Shown here one piece after another: positions 34,377 through 41,287 of a DNA stretch of 41,287 nucleotides. The notes under the pieces are model-generated. The model worked only from the letters and a program-made list of their open reading frames with translations. It ran no database searches and was not told where the DNA came from. Origin of the DNA: Novosphingobium piscinae. GTDB taxonomy: Bacteria; Pseudomonadota; Alphaproteobacteria; Sphingomonadales; Sphingomonadaceae. The translations under genes were made by a program, and so were the position numbers. How positions within the stretch are numbered: position 1 is the stretch's first letter; the number at the start of each line of letters is the position of its first letter. The stretch covers positions 1 to 41,287 of the forward strand of contig NZ_JACLAX010000022.1 of assembly GCF_014230355.1 (NCBI RefSeq), written 5' to 3'.

Positions 34377-35039
34377 CTAGCCCTGCCGGGGCAGGACTGC
34401 GATCGCGTAGGTCATCATGTCCAGCATGTCGTCGAAGAACTGGCGCGGGGTCATGCCCGAGTGCTCCGGGCCCGAAGCGTACTGCGTCGCCCCCTGCAGG
34501 AACATGGCACCGACACATTCGAGGCGGAACGCCGCGAGCGTGGGGCCGAGCGCCGACAGGCGCCGCTCGAGCAGGGTCATGGCCTCGCGCAGGGCCAGCG
34601 TCGTCGGGCTGCCCCGGTCGACCGGGTGCTCCACCCCGCGCGGGCGATGGGTCGCCAGATAGGCGGCATGGCAGCGCATGTACGAGATGATGCCCTGCTC
34701 CTCGTACATGGAGAAGTTGGGCTCGAACAGGATGCGCAGCAGGAAGCGCAGGTTGTCGAGCTGGCCGGTCCGCCGACCCTCCTCGAGCAGCGCCTCGCGC
34801 TGCGGCTGCAGCTGCTCTTCGCGATATTCGAACACGGCGTAGAGCAGCCCGAGCTGATCCCCGAAGTGGTACTGCACCGATCCTGCGAACTTCTGTTCGG
34901 CCGCCTCGCAGATCATCCGCATCGTCACGCCGTCGATCCCGCGCTCGCCGAACAGCTTTTCCGCCTCGAGGATGAGTCGCTCGCGCGTGCCTGTGGCAAG
35001 CGGGCGGACCTTGCGGGCAGGGGCGGAGCGGGTGGCCAT
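34377..35039 (-). CDS. TetR/AcrR-family transcriptional regulator 2
   Basis: 220 residues. HTH domain 'TRERLILEAEKLFGERGI' then 'VTMRMICEAAEQKFAGSVQYHFG' (helix-turn-helix about 39-59), and a helical ligand domain with an aromatic- and Met-rich C-terminus ('FFDDMLDMMTYAIAV'). It is divergent from the LLM2-P450 operon, with the perfect palindrome site F between the two starts, the classic arrangement of an autoregulated TetR repressor. It is therefore a candidate regulator of all six sites. Confidence 0.92.
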   Translation of the reverse strand: MATRSAPARKVRPLATGTRERLILEAEKLFGERGIDGVTMRMICEAAEQKFAGSVQYHFGDQLGLLYAVFEYREEQLQPQREALLEEGRRTGQLDNLRFLLRILFEPNFSMYEEQGIISYMRCHAAYLATHRPRGVEHPVDRGSPTTLALREAMTLLERRLSALGPTLAAFRLECVGAMFLQGATQYASGPEHSGMTPRQFFDDMLDMMTYAIAVLPRQG

Positions 35040-35098
35040 GGCTCCGGCCTAGCCACGGGGCCCAAAAAGTCAATTATATTACGGATGTGCTAGCCAAC

Positions 35099-35113
35099 CC
35101 GACGATAGGTCGG
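35099..35113. promoter_or_regulatory. Operator-like palindrome, site F (perfect)
   Basis: CCGAC-GATAG-GTCGG, a perfect 5-5-5 inverted repeat, 59 bases from the tetR2 start and 97 bases from the LLM2 start. Two further perfect 10-bp palindromes lie closer to LLM2: GATCCGGATC (35131-35140) and TACACGTGTA (35154-35163). Confidence 0.75.
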
Positions 35114-35210
35114 AAAATCGCTGGTTTTTTGATCCGGATCAAGCTACGAATCATACACGTGTAATAAGCCGCACCGGTCGCACGCAATCACGACGATGGA
35201 GAGAGAAGCC

Positions 35211-36302
35211 ATGGAAGTCGGTATGTTCCAGACCCCGTTCCTGCCGCCGGAGCGGACCCCCTCCGAGGTGTTCGACTGGGCTGTCGCTCAGGCCGTCACC
35301 GCCGACCAGGCGGGGTTCAGCGAATACTGGATCGGTGAGCACGCCACCCTGATGTGGGAAGCCATTCCCAGCCCCGAGCTGGTGATCGCCGCCGCCGCGC
35401 GTCAGACCGAGCGGATCAAGTTGGGCCCCCTCGCCCACCTGCTCCCCTACTACCACCCCGCCACGCTCGCCGCGCAGGCCGCCTGGCTGAGCCACATCCT
35501 CAAGGGTCGCTACCAGATGGGCATTGCCCCTGGCGCCTATCCCGGTGACGCCCGCATGCGCGGCTTCACCGATCTGTCGAAGAACCACCGCATGCAGGCC
35601 GAGTCGGTCAAGATCATGGAGATGATCTGGAAGGGCGAGCCTTTCGACTACCAGGGCGAATTCTGGAATGCGGGTATCCCGGAAGGCGACGCCGACCACC
35701 CGGTGCGCGACCAGCGCCCCTGGGGCGACCACATGCCGATGGCGATGACCGGGCTCAGCCCCAATTCGCCCTCGATCCGCTATGCCGGCGCCCATGGGTA
35801 TTCGCCCTGTTCGGTGTTCTCGAGCAACCGCGCGCTGATCGATCACTTCGACATCTTCGCCACGGCCGCCGCCGATGCGGGCCGCCCGGGTGACCGCACC
35901 AAGCACCGCGTGGTGCGCGACGTGTTCATCGCCGACACCGACGCAGAGGCGCGCAAGCTGGCGCTCGAAGGCGGCATGGGCCGCGCCTGGAAGGAATACC
36001 TGCTGCCGACCTATCATGCCTTCGGCATCGCCGAGGCCATGGTCGAGGGCACCGGCCTGTCGGTTTCCGACGTGACGCTGGAGTTCCTCGCCGACAACTT
36101 CTGGATCGTGGGTTCGCCCGAGACGGTGCAGGAAAAGTTCGAGGCCTGGATGGACGGGCTTGGCGGCGGCTTCGGCACGCTCCTGCTTTACAGCTACGAC
36201 TACATCGACAACCCGACTCCGTGGAACGAGTCCATGCGTCGCATGGCCCAGGACATCGCCCCGAAGCTCCCGACCGCGGCCTTCGCCGCCGTGGAGGCCT
36301 GA
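35211..36302 (+). CDS. LLM-class flavin-dependent monooxygenase LLM2
   Basis: 363 residues. ATG 35211 is preferred over ATG 35196 because GGAGAGAG lies just before it. It aligns along its whole length with LLM1: '[16 protein letters not shown]', '[13 protein letters not shown]', '[20 protein letters not shown]', '[11 protein letters not shown]' and the end '[12 protein letters not shown]'. It uses FMNH2 from a reductase (candidate 9544). It lies immediately upstream of a CYP101-like P450; in the camphor pathway a P450 and ~360-residue LLM-type Baeyer-Villiger enzymes act in the same route. Ends directly adjacent to the P450 start, so co-translated. Confidence 0.9.
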   Translation: MEVGMFQTPFLPPERTPSEVFDWAVAQAVTADQAGFSEYWIGEHATLMWEAIPSPELVIAAAARQTERIKLGPLAHLLPYYHPATLAAQAAWLSHILKGRYQMGIAPGAYPGDARMRGFTDLSKNHRMQAESVKIMEMIWKGEPFDYQGEFWNAGIPEGDADHPVRDQRPWGDHMPMAMTGLSPNSPSIRYAGAHGYSPCSVFSSNRALIDHFDIFATAAADAGRPGDRTKHRVVRDVFIADTDAEARKLALEGGMGRAWKEYLLPTYHAFGIAEAMVEGTGLSVSDVTLEFLADNFWIVGSPETVQEKFEAWMDGLGGGFGTLLLYSYDYIDNPTPWNESMRRMAQDIAPKLPTAAFAAVEA

Positions 36303-37526
36303 ATGAGCGACACCGCCACCCTCGCCAAGCCGGCCGCCGACATCCCGGCCGACCGGATCGTCGACTTCGACATCTACAACCCGTTCAAGGGCCAGTTCGA
36401 CCTGCATGTCGCCTGGGCCGAACTGCAGAAGTCGACCCCGCACCAGATCGTCTGGACCCCGCACAACGAAGGCCACTGGATCGCGCTGTCGCCGGACCTG
36501 ATCAACCAGGTCTATTCCGACGCCACGCGGTTCTCCAGCCGGGTCGTGCTCGTCCCGAAGTCGACCGCGGGCGAAGCCTATGCGGAGTTCATCCCGCTGT
36601 CGCTCGATCCGCCGGTGCACCGCCCGTTCCGCAAGGTGCTCAACGACAAGCTCTACGGTTCGGCGATCCACCCGCTCGAACCCAAGGTGCGCAAGCTCAC
36701 AGCCGAGCTGATCGACGGCTTCGTCGCCAACGGCCGCTGCGACTTCGTCCACGAATTCGCCGAGCAGCTGCCGCTGCGTGTGTTCATGCAGCTGGTGGAC
36801 CTGCCCGAGGAGCACCTGCCCAAGCTCAAGCCGCTGGCGGACCAGTTCACCCGGCCCGACGGCAGCATGACCCCGGCCGAGGCGACCGAGGCGTTCAAGG
36901 CCTATGTCGAGCCGATCCTCGAGGAGCGGCGGATCAAAGGCGGGGACGACCTGCTCACCCACATCGCCACCAGCGAGGTCGAAGGCCGGCCGATGACACT
37001 GAGCGAGTCGGCCCGCCTGGCGATCCAGGTCCTGGTCGGCGGGCTCGACACCGTGGTGAACTTCATGAGCTTCACCATGCGCATCCTGGCCGAGGCGCCC
37101 GAGGTGCAGGCGCGGCTCGCCGCCAGCACCGACCTGCACCATGCCGCGATCAACGAGTGCCTGCGGCGCCTGCCGCTGGTCTCCTCGGCACGCGAGGTCG
37201 TGGCAGATACCGAGGTCGACGGTGTCCGGCTGGCCAAGGGCGACATGGTCGTCGCCCCGACCGAGCTCTATGCGCTGAGCCCGGAGATGAACGTGAACCC
37301 GATGGCCTTCGATCTCGATCGCAAGGTGCGCAACCACATGGCCTTCGGCAGCGGTCACCACACCTGCCCCGGCCAGTTCCTCGCCCGCATGGAAATGAAG
37401 GTCCTGCTCGAGGAATGGTTCGCCCGGATCCCGCGCTTCGAGCTCGAGCCCGGCCAGACGCTGCGCCACCGCGGCGGCATCGTCGGCGGCTGCGAGCCGT
37501 TCATCCTGCGCTGGCCGACGGCCTGA
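36303..37526 (+). CDS. Cytochrome P450, CYP101-like (camphor-hydroxylase-like)
   Basis: 407 residues, the size of bacterial class I P450s. Heme ligand Cys355 in '[12 protein letters not shown]', E-x-x-R at 285-288, and the I-helix '[15 protein letters not shown]' with the acid-alcohol pair Asp249-Thr250. That I-helix and '[16 protein letters not shown]' around residue 90 closely parallel P450cam, where the Tyr of this segment hydrogen-bonds the camphor carbonyl; Tyr93 is the equivalent here with a one-residue insertion. Hydroxylation of a small oxygenated terpenoid-like ring compound is therefore likely (inference). Electrons would come from the ferredoxin at 37619; no ferredoxin reductase gene is in the window. 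Confidence 0.94.
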   Translation: MSDTATLAKPAADIPADRIVDFDIYNPFKGQFDLHVAWAELQKSTPHQIVWTPHNEGHWIALSPDLINQVYSDATRFSSRVVLVPKSTAGEAYAEFIPLSLDPPVHRPFRKVLNDKLYGSAIHPLEPKVRKLTAELIDGFVANGRCDFVHEFAEQLPLRVFMQLVDLPEEHLPKLKPLADQFTRPDGSMTPAEATEAFKAYVEPILEERRIKGGDDLLTHIATSEVEGRPMTLSESARLAIQVLVGGLDTVVNFMSFTMRILAEAPEVQARLAASTDLHHAAINECLRRLPLVSSAREVVADTEVDGVRLAKGDMVVAPTELYALSPEMNVNPMAFDLDRKVRNHMAFGSGHHTCPGQFLARMEMKVLLEEWFARIPRFELEPGQTLRHRGGIVGGCEPFILRWPTA

Positions 37527-37540
37527 TCGCCCCACCAATG

Positions 37541-37578
37541 CCGGACGGAGGGGCGGCAGATGCCTCCCCTCCGTCCGG
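37541..37578 (+). repeat. Strong hairpin between P450 and ferredoxin genes
   Basis: CCGGACGGAGGGG (37541-37553) and its exact complement CCCCTCCGTCCGG (37566-37578), with an inner GGC-AGAT-GCC extending the stem past one mismatch. It lies 14 bases after the P450 stop and 40 bases before the ferredoxin start. With no T-run it is more likely an mRNA-stability or attenuation element setting the P450:ferredoxin ratio than a full terminator. Confidence 0.7.
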
Positions 37579-37618
37579 ACGGGCTGTCTCAACGTTGCAA
37601 TCGAAAGCGATCCCACTG

Positions 37619-37927
37619 ATGATCACGCTAACTGTCGTCGACCGCCAGGGCGCGTCGACCCCGATCTCGGCTGCCCCCGGCACCACGCTGATGGAAGCGA
37701 TCCGCGACCACGGCTTCGACCAGCTGCTCGCGCTGTGCGGCGGGTGCTGCTCCTGCGCCACCTGCCACGTCTATGTCGACGGCGACGACCAGAGCGGTCT
37801 CAGCGAGGACGAGAACGACCTGCTCGATTCCTCGAGCCACCGCACCGCGACCTCGCGCCTGTCATGCCAAGTGACGCTCACCGAGGGCCACTCCGGCCTC
37901 ACCGTGCGCATCGCACCGGAAGAGTGA
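37619..37927 (+). CDS. 2Fe-2S ferredoxin, putidaredoxin-like
   Basis: 102 residues. Cluster ligands Cys40, Cys46, Cys49 and Cys83 are in C-x5-C-x2-C...C spacing; '[15 protein letters not shown]' is almost the putidaredoxin sequence, and 'RLSCQV' gives the fourth ligand. Two additional cysteines (43, 44) lie inside the cluster loop, which is unusual. It passes single electrons to the upstream P450. Start ATG 37619 gives the normal ferredoxin N-terminus (ITLTVVD); an in-frame ATG at 37538 would start inside the hairpin region and is unlikely. Confidence 0.94.
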   Translation: MITLTVVDRQGASTPISAAPGTTLMEAIRDHGFDQLLALCGGCCSCATCHVYVDGDDQSGLSEDENDLLDSSSHRTATSRLSCQVTLTEGHSGLTVRIAPEE

Positions 37928-37937
37928 CACAGCGTTC

Positions 37938-38360
37938 ATGACCTGCGCGCCCGGCTCGGTCCTGGAAGCCTCTATCGAGGCCGTGGCCGGGACCGGTCTC
38001 GATGTGGTCCCGGAGTTCTTCGCACGGTTCTACGAGGCGTGGCCCGAACAACGCGACGACTTCAGCCGCCCGGCGACGACGCAAGGCGCCATGGTCAACG
38101 AGATGCTGGCGATCCTTGCGGCTCTGGCCACGGATGATCCGGTTGGTGACGCCCTGATTGCCGATTGCACGGCCCGGCACCACAGCTACGGCGCGATCGC
38201 CGCAGCGGACTTCACCGAAGCAGCGCGGATGCTGATGGATACCATGCAACGCGCCGCGGGGTCGGCATGGCGGGCGGAACATACTCAGGTCTGGTCAGCG
38301 CTCCTGACCAGACTGCGCGACGCGGTCGATCGGGCAGAAACGGTCGCCAGCCCCTGCTGA
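37938..38360 (+). CDS. Single-domain globin-like protein
   Basis: 140 residues, 10 bases after the ferredoxin. The pattern follows bacterial haemoglobins: B/C-helix 'EFFARFYEAWPEQRDDF' (compare F-Y-K-N-L-F-A-x-H-P-E-V-R-P-L-F in Vitreoscilla haemoglobin), E-helix 'QGAMVNEMLAILAALA', F-helix 'ARHHSYGAI' with proximal His81 (or 82), and G/H-helices 'FTEAARMLMDTMQRAAGSAW' and 'EHTQVWSALLTRLRDAV'. There is no reductase domain. In a P450 operon it could buffer O2 or detoxify NO; it could also be an O2-independent haem sensor. The fold call is from my own alignment. Confidence 0.7.
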   Translation: MTCAPGSVLEASIEAVAGTGLDVVPEFFARFYEAWPEQRDDFSRPATTQGAMVNEMLAILAALATDDPVGDALIADCTARHHSYGAIAAADFTEAARMLMDTMQRAAGSAWRAEHTQVWSALLTRLRDAVDRAETVASPC

Positions 38361-38403
38361 CGAACCGCGCCGCCGGCTCACAGAACGACGAAAGGACAAG
38401 ACG

Positions 38404-39114
38404 ATGGCCGAGAAAGTCTACCCCGACGCGCCGAGCGCCCTGTCCGGGCTGCTGCGCGACGGCATGCTGATCGCGAGCGGCGGCTTCGGCCTCTGCGGGA
38501 TTCCCGAGCGGCTGCTGGATGCGATCCGCGATAGCGGGGTCAAGGACCTGACCTTCGCCAGCAACAACGCCGGGATCGACAACGAAGGCATCGGCAAGCT
38601 GCTGCGCACGCGGCAGGTGCGCAAGATGATCGCGAGCTACGTCGGCGAGAACAAGGAGTTCGAGCGCCAGTACCTCGCCGGCGAGCTCGAGGTCGAGTTC
38701 TGCCCCCAGGGGACCCTGGCCGAGCGGATGCGCGCGGGCGGGGCGGGGATCCCGGGGTTCTACACGAAGACCGGGGTCGGCACGCTGGTGGCCGAGGGCA
38801 AGGAGGTGAAGTCCTTCAACGGACAGGACTACATCCTCGAGCAGGGCATCTTCGCCGACCTCGCCGTGGTCAAGGCATGGAAGGCCGACACCACCGGCAA
38901 CACCGTGTTCCGCAAGACCGCGCGCAACTTCAACGTGCCCGCGGCGACCTGCGGCAAGGTCTGCGTGGTCGAGGTCGAGGAGCTGGTCGAGCCCGGCAGC
39001 CTCGATCCCGATGCGATCCACCTGCCGGGCGTCTACGTCCAGCGCATCGTCGTCGGCGCGCCCTACGACAAGAAGATCGAGTTCCGCACCACCCGCAGCA
39101 CGGATGTCGGCTGA
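38404..39114 (+). CDS. CoA-transferase family I, subunit A (pair 2)
   Basis: 236 residues. '[19 protein letters not shown]' is the canonical glycine motif of 3-oxoacid CoA-transferase subunit A; '[19 protein letters not shown]' and '[17 protein letters not shown]' support it. A ribosome site GAAAGGACAAG precedes the ATG. It is closer to the succinyl-CoA:3-oxoacid CoA-transferase (ScoA) consensus than pair 1. Its subunit B follows with a 1-base stop/start overlap. Confidence 0.94.
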   Translation: MAEKVYPDAPSALSGLLRDGMLIASGGFGLCGIPERLLDAIRDSGVKDLTFASNNAGIDNEGIGKLLRTRQVRKMIASYVGENKEFERQYLAGELEVEFCPQGTLAERMRAGGAGIPGFYTKTGVGTLVAEGKEVKSFNGQDYILEQGIFADLAVVKAWKADTTGNTVFRKTARNFNVPAATCGKVCVVEVEELVEPGSLDPDAIHLPGVYVQRIVVGAPYDKKIEFRTTRSTDVG

Positions 39115-39773
39115 TGACCAAGCATGATGGACTGACCAAGGGCTGGACCCGCGACCAGATGGCCGCCCGCGCCGCGCAGGAGCTGCGCGACGGCTACTAC
39201 GTGAACCTGGGCATCGGCATCCCCACGCTGGTCGCCAACCACGTGCCGCAGGGCATCACCGTGACGCTGCAGAGCGAGAACGGCATGCTCGGGATCGGTC
39301 CCTTCCCCACCGAGGACCAGGTCGACGCCGACCTGATCAATGCCGGCAAGCAGACGATCAGCGAGCTGCCGCATTCGGCCTACTTCGACAGCGCGCAGTC
39401 CTTCGCGATGATCCGCGGCGGCAAGATCGACCTGACCGTGCTGGGCGCGATGGAAGTGGCCGAAAACGGCGACATCGCCAACTGGATGATCCCGGGCAAG
39501 ATGATCAAGGGCATGGGCGGGGCGATGGACCTCGTCGCCGGGGTCAGGAAGATCATCGTCGTGATGGAGCACTGCGCCAAGGACGGCAGCGCCAAGTTCA
39601 TCCCAGCCTGCACCCTGCCGCTCACGGGCCGCAACGTGGTCGACATGGTGGTCACCGACCTCGCCGTCTTCCAGCGCCCCGATCACGCCAGCCCGTTCCG
39701 CCTGGTCGAATGCGCCCCCGGGGTGACCGCCCACGAGGTGCGGGCAAAGACCACCGCGCAGTACGTGGACTGA
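39114..39773 (+). CDS. CoA-transferase family I, subunit B (pair 2)
   Basis: 219 residues, ATG 39114 sharing its A with the subunit A stop (TGATG). '[20 protein letters not shown]' and '[16 protein letters not shown]', with the catalytic Glu, plus '[19 protein letters not shown]' are the ScoB hallmarks. It could convert a terminal 3-oxoacid such as acetoacetate or 3-oxoadipate to its CoA ester for thiolysis. Last gene of the LLM2-P450 operon; a long hairpin follows at 39826. Confidence 0.95.
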   Translation: MTKHDGLTKGWTRDQMAARAAQELRDGYYVNLGIGIPTLVANHVPQGITVTLQSENGMLGIGPFPTEDQVDADLINAGKQTISELPHSAYFDSAQSFAMIRGGKIDLTVLGAMEVAENGDIANWMIPGKMIKGMGGAMDLVAGVRKIIVVMEHCAKDGSAKFIPACTLPLTGRNVVDMVVTDLAVFQRPDHASPFRLVECAPGVTAHEVRAKTTAQYVD

Positions 39774-39825
39774 CCCGGCAGCAATCCTGCCTATTCTCAC
39801 GAACCCGGGCAGTCGCAAGGCCACA

Positions 39826-39854
39826 CGGCCAACTGGCGCAAGCCAGTTCGGCCG
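39826..39854 (+). terminator. Hairpin after the last catabolic gene
   Basis: CGGCCAACTGGC, loop GCAA, GCCAGTT then C-GGCCG: a 12-pair stem with a single bulged C, 52 bases beyond the CoA-transferase stop. No T-run follows; instead a run of twelve C residues lies at 39863-39874. Probable end of the catabolic transcript. Confidence 0.55.
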
Positions 39855-39862
39855 GCGCGAGT

Positions 39863-39874
39863 CCCCCCCCCCCC
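39863..39874 (+). repeat. Homopolymer run of 12 C
   Basis: Twelve consecutive C residues in the non-coding region between the catabolic cluster and the alpA-like gene. The length may vary between cells or be a sequencing artefact. Confidence 0.6.
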
Positions 39875-40057
39875 GGACGTGGGTGACAGAACCGCTCGAA
39901 TTCGAACCCACAGGACGGAAAACACGTTCTGGCGAACGCTTGGATGCGACTTCTGGATCGAGTTTGGGGCCCGTGCCCCCACCCGCTCGCGCCAGCGCCC
40001 CCGGGAATGCCCCCAAGCGCAGAGGATGCAAAGTGCGCAAGACTACAAAGCTGAAAG

Positions 40058-40324
40058 TCACTCCGAAGTGGTAGGCCCTCTCATTTGGCACTGCCCTTCC
40101 GCAACCGCCGCGATCCAGGCGTTTATCTCGGCTTCGACCCACACCGCACACTTGGGGCCGAGAGAACGAGCTTTCGGAAAACGCCCATCGCTCATGCGCT
40201 GATAGATGGCCGATCGGCGCAAGCCCACCCGCGCCATGACTTCAGGCAGCCGGAGAAGTCGCCCCGGTGTATTGGGAGACTCGGCAACGGCCTTCGAAGT
40301 GCGGGTTTGGTTGATCTCTTCCAT
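40058..40324 (-). CDS. AlpA-family helix-turn-helix regulator
   Basis: 88 residues. 'RLLRLPEVMARVGLRRSAIY' then 'GRFPKARSLGP' and 'VWVEAEINAWIAA' give the AlpA/excisionase-type winged HTH pattern (L-R-L-x-E-V...G-L-x-R-x-x-I-Y...G-x-F-P...W...E-I-x-x-W). Such proteins are common in integrative elements and plasmids, where they control integrase or excision genes. No integrase is in the window. Its presence marks the change from catabolic genes back to mobile-element backbone. Confidence 0.85.
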   Translation of the reverse strand: MEEINQTRTSKAVAESPNTPGRLLRLPEVMARVGLRRSAIYQRMSDGRFPKARSLGPKCAVWVEAEINAWIAAVAEGQCQMRGPTTSE

Positions 40325-40369
40325 GTCTTATCTCGACCCTGACGTTCAGACCCCTCCGAACCCTGTGAG

Positions 40370-40831
40370 CTAACGCACCAGCGACATGGTGATGTCGCGG
40401 TTCGCCACATCGTCGATGTGCTTGGCGAGCAGCCGGGCGACGAGCTGGGCGGTACCGCCAGCCCAGCGCGGACGAATGTCCTCGAGGCGGCGGCCAAGTA
40501 CCCGCTGCATCTGTCCCGGGAGGCCAGCTAGAAACTCCTCGAGGAACTCACCCATGGCGCTGTGCATCCATTCGCGCGCAAGGTCCTCCTCGCCTGCGAG
40601 GAGCAGGATCAGGCTGGCGCGCGGCCAGGCGCCGCAGGCGCCAAGCACGCGGGCCGCTTCGTCAAGGCCGATCGCGCGGTCGCCGCGCGCAACACGCAGC
40701 AGGGTTTCGCGGTGCATGCCACACTCGGTCGCGATGATGTGGCGGGGCCGGCCCGAGGCCGCAATCGCGTGGGTCAACACGCGGGCCAGGGCCTGGTTCG
40801 CCAGGTCTGCAGGGGGTGATGCTGCGGTCAT
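40370..40831 (-). CDS. HTH-domain protein near conjugation region
   Basis: 153 residues from ATG 40831 (GAGGAG 7 bases upstream); an upstream frame extension is less likely. 'LTHAIAASGRPRHIIATECG' then 'MHRETLLRVARGDRAIGLDE' and 'AARVLGACG' resemble an XRE/lambda-repressor-like HTH, followed by a C-terminal helical region ('GEFLEEFLAGLPGQMQRVLG'). I do not recognise a named family. It lies divergent from the gene starting at 41184 and could regulate it. Confidence 0.6.
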   Translation of the reverse strand: MTAASPPADLANQALARVLTHAIAASGRPRHIIATECGMHRETLLRVARGDRAIGLDEAARVLGACGAWPRASLILLLAGEEDLAREWMHSAMGEFLEEFLAGLPGQMQRVLGRRLEDIRPRWAGGTAQLVARLLAKHIDDVANRDITMSLVR

Positions 40832-41183
40832 GTCTGTGCTCCTCGTCGGCTGATCCGGTTCGAGTCGAGAGAATATCGCAGGCGACGGCGCGTAGGAAAC
40901 AAGAAAGAACATTAACGGAACATATCGGTAATTTACGAATCACATCCTAGCTGCGAGTCGGCGGAGAACGCCGTCGCTGAGCACGGCATACGCCAGCTAT
41001 CCGGCTCAGTATCTACGACCTAAATGCCGAGTCAGAGCGACACACGGCGAAAGATGAGTCCGCATCGATCCGCCTGGCACGCTCGATCTCGCCCCGCCAT
41101 TTCCTACATCCATTTCCTAGAGGCATGTGGAATTCACAGCGAACGCTAGGACGCTGTGCTCACCCTCCAGCTGGAGCATCCCC
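40832..41183. promoter_or_regulatory. 352-base divergent intergenic region
   Basis: No gene seen. The part next to the HTH gene is AT-richer than the surroundings (40900-40950, e.g. ACATTAACGGAACATATCGG) and probably holds its promoter. CATTTCCTA occurs twice at 41098-41106 and 41111-41119 (13-base period), about 70 bases before the start at 41184. GGAG at 41173-41176 is the ribosome site for that gene. No CCGAC-N5-GTCGG palindrome is seen here, so it lies outside the catabolic regulon. Confidence 0.45.
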
Positions 41184-41287
41184 ATGACCTCTCTCACCCT
41201 CCCCCGGCGATCCGCCCTGCCCCTCGGCAAGGCCCTCGACATTGTCGTGCCGCTGACGATCGCGGCGCTCGCCGCCAGCGCCGCCCA
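41184..41287 (+). CDS. Start of a small secreted or membrane protein, possibly conjugative pilin (partial)
   Basis: Only 34 full codons are visible before the window ends. GGAG lies 7 bases before the ATG. A short basic N-terminus (MTSLTLPRRSALPLGKA) is followed by a hydrophobic stretch (LDIVVPLTIAALAASAA) like a signal or propilin leader. F-type operons begin with a pilin gene of this type, and the TraK-like gene is at the other end of the window, so a TraA-like pilin is possible; the sequence itself does not prove it. Confidence 0.35.
   Translation, partial: MTSLTLPRRSALPLGKALDIVVPLTIAALAASAA

Noticed and set aside
39889..39960. A tRNA-like segment (TTCGAA-rich sequence near CTCGAATTCGAACCC) as an integration site
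   Set aside because: Neither strand gives a T-stem pairing around the TTCGAAT loop nor an acceptor stem; the resemblance comes from the palindrome CGAATTCG.

Overview
The window is GC-rich DNA with short intergenic gaps, ATGA-type gene overlaps and a large TonB-dependent receptor. Together with the F-type conjugation gene at its left edge, this suggests an alphaproteobacterium of the sphingomonad group (Sphingobium/Novosphingobium-like), probably on a plasmid or other conjugative element. That taxonomic and replicon assignment is inference from style and gene content; no rRNA, tRNA or replication gene is present.

Layout. (1) 1-566: 3' part of a TraK-like conjugation gene, not followed by traB. 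(2) 704-6670, minus strand: SnoaL-like protein, flavin monooxygenase LLM1, short-chain dehydrogenase SDR1, TonB-dependent receptor, nitronate monooxygenase. (3) 6964-9415: TetR regulator 1, crotonase 1 (minus) and divergent SDR2. (4) 9544-13505, plus: flavin reductase, CoA-transferase A/B, crotonase 2, MFS transporter. (5) 13531-28420, one long minus-strand operon: crotonase, 3-hydroxyacyl-CoA dehydrogenase, biotin synthase, a lysine-less biotinyl-like protein, biotin carboxylase, biotin carrier 1, a divergent carboxyltransferase, biotin carrier 2, two acyl-CoA dehydrogenases, another crotonase, an MBL-fold hydrolase, a two-domain OB-fold (DUF35) protein and two non-canonical thiolase-like proteins. 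(6) 28661-34363, plus: amidohydrolase/lactonase, acyl-CoA ligase, alpha/beta hydrolase, canonical thiolase, SDR3. (7) 34377-39773: TetR regulator 2 (minus) and, divergently, LLM2, a CYP101-like P450, a putidaredoxin-like ferredoxin, a globin and a second CoA-transferase pair. (8) 40058-41287: AlpA-like regulator, an HTH protein and the start of a short hydrophobic protein, resembling mobile-element backbone again.

How it may work together. The gene set reads as a complete catabolic pathway for an alicyclic, probably terpenoid-like compound. Uptake would be by the TonB receptor and MFS carrier. Hydroxylation would be by the P450/ferredoxin pair; the P450 keeps several camphor-hydroxylase signatures. 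The SDRs would oxidise the alcohol to a ketone, and FMNH2-dependent LLM enzymes (a family that includes type II Baeyer-Villiger monooxygenases), fed by the flavin reductase, would oxygenate it. Lactone hydrolysis, CoA activation, beta-oxidation-like steps, a biotin-dependent carboxylation and thiolase/retro-aldol cleavage would follow. The substrate is not identifiable from sequence.

The two most notable observations are these. First, six copies of a 15-bp palindrome (consensus CCGAC-N5-GTCGG) lie in the control regions of essentially all the catabolic transcription units, defining a local regulon, probably of one of the two TetR proteins. Second, the operon contains an unusual split biotin carboxylase system whose carboxyltransferase has lost the residues that bind metal and pyruvate in pyruvate carboxylase. 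It sits beside Cys-less thiolase homologues and a DUF35 protein whose zinc-ribbon cysteines are all replaced.
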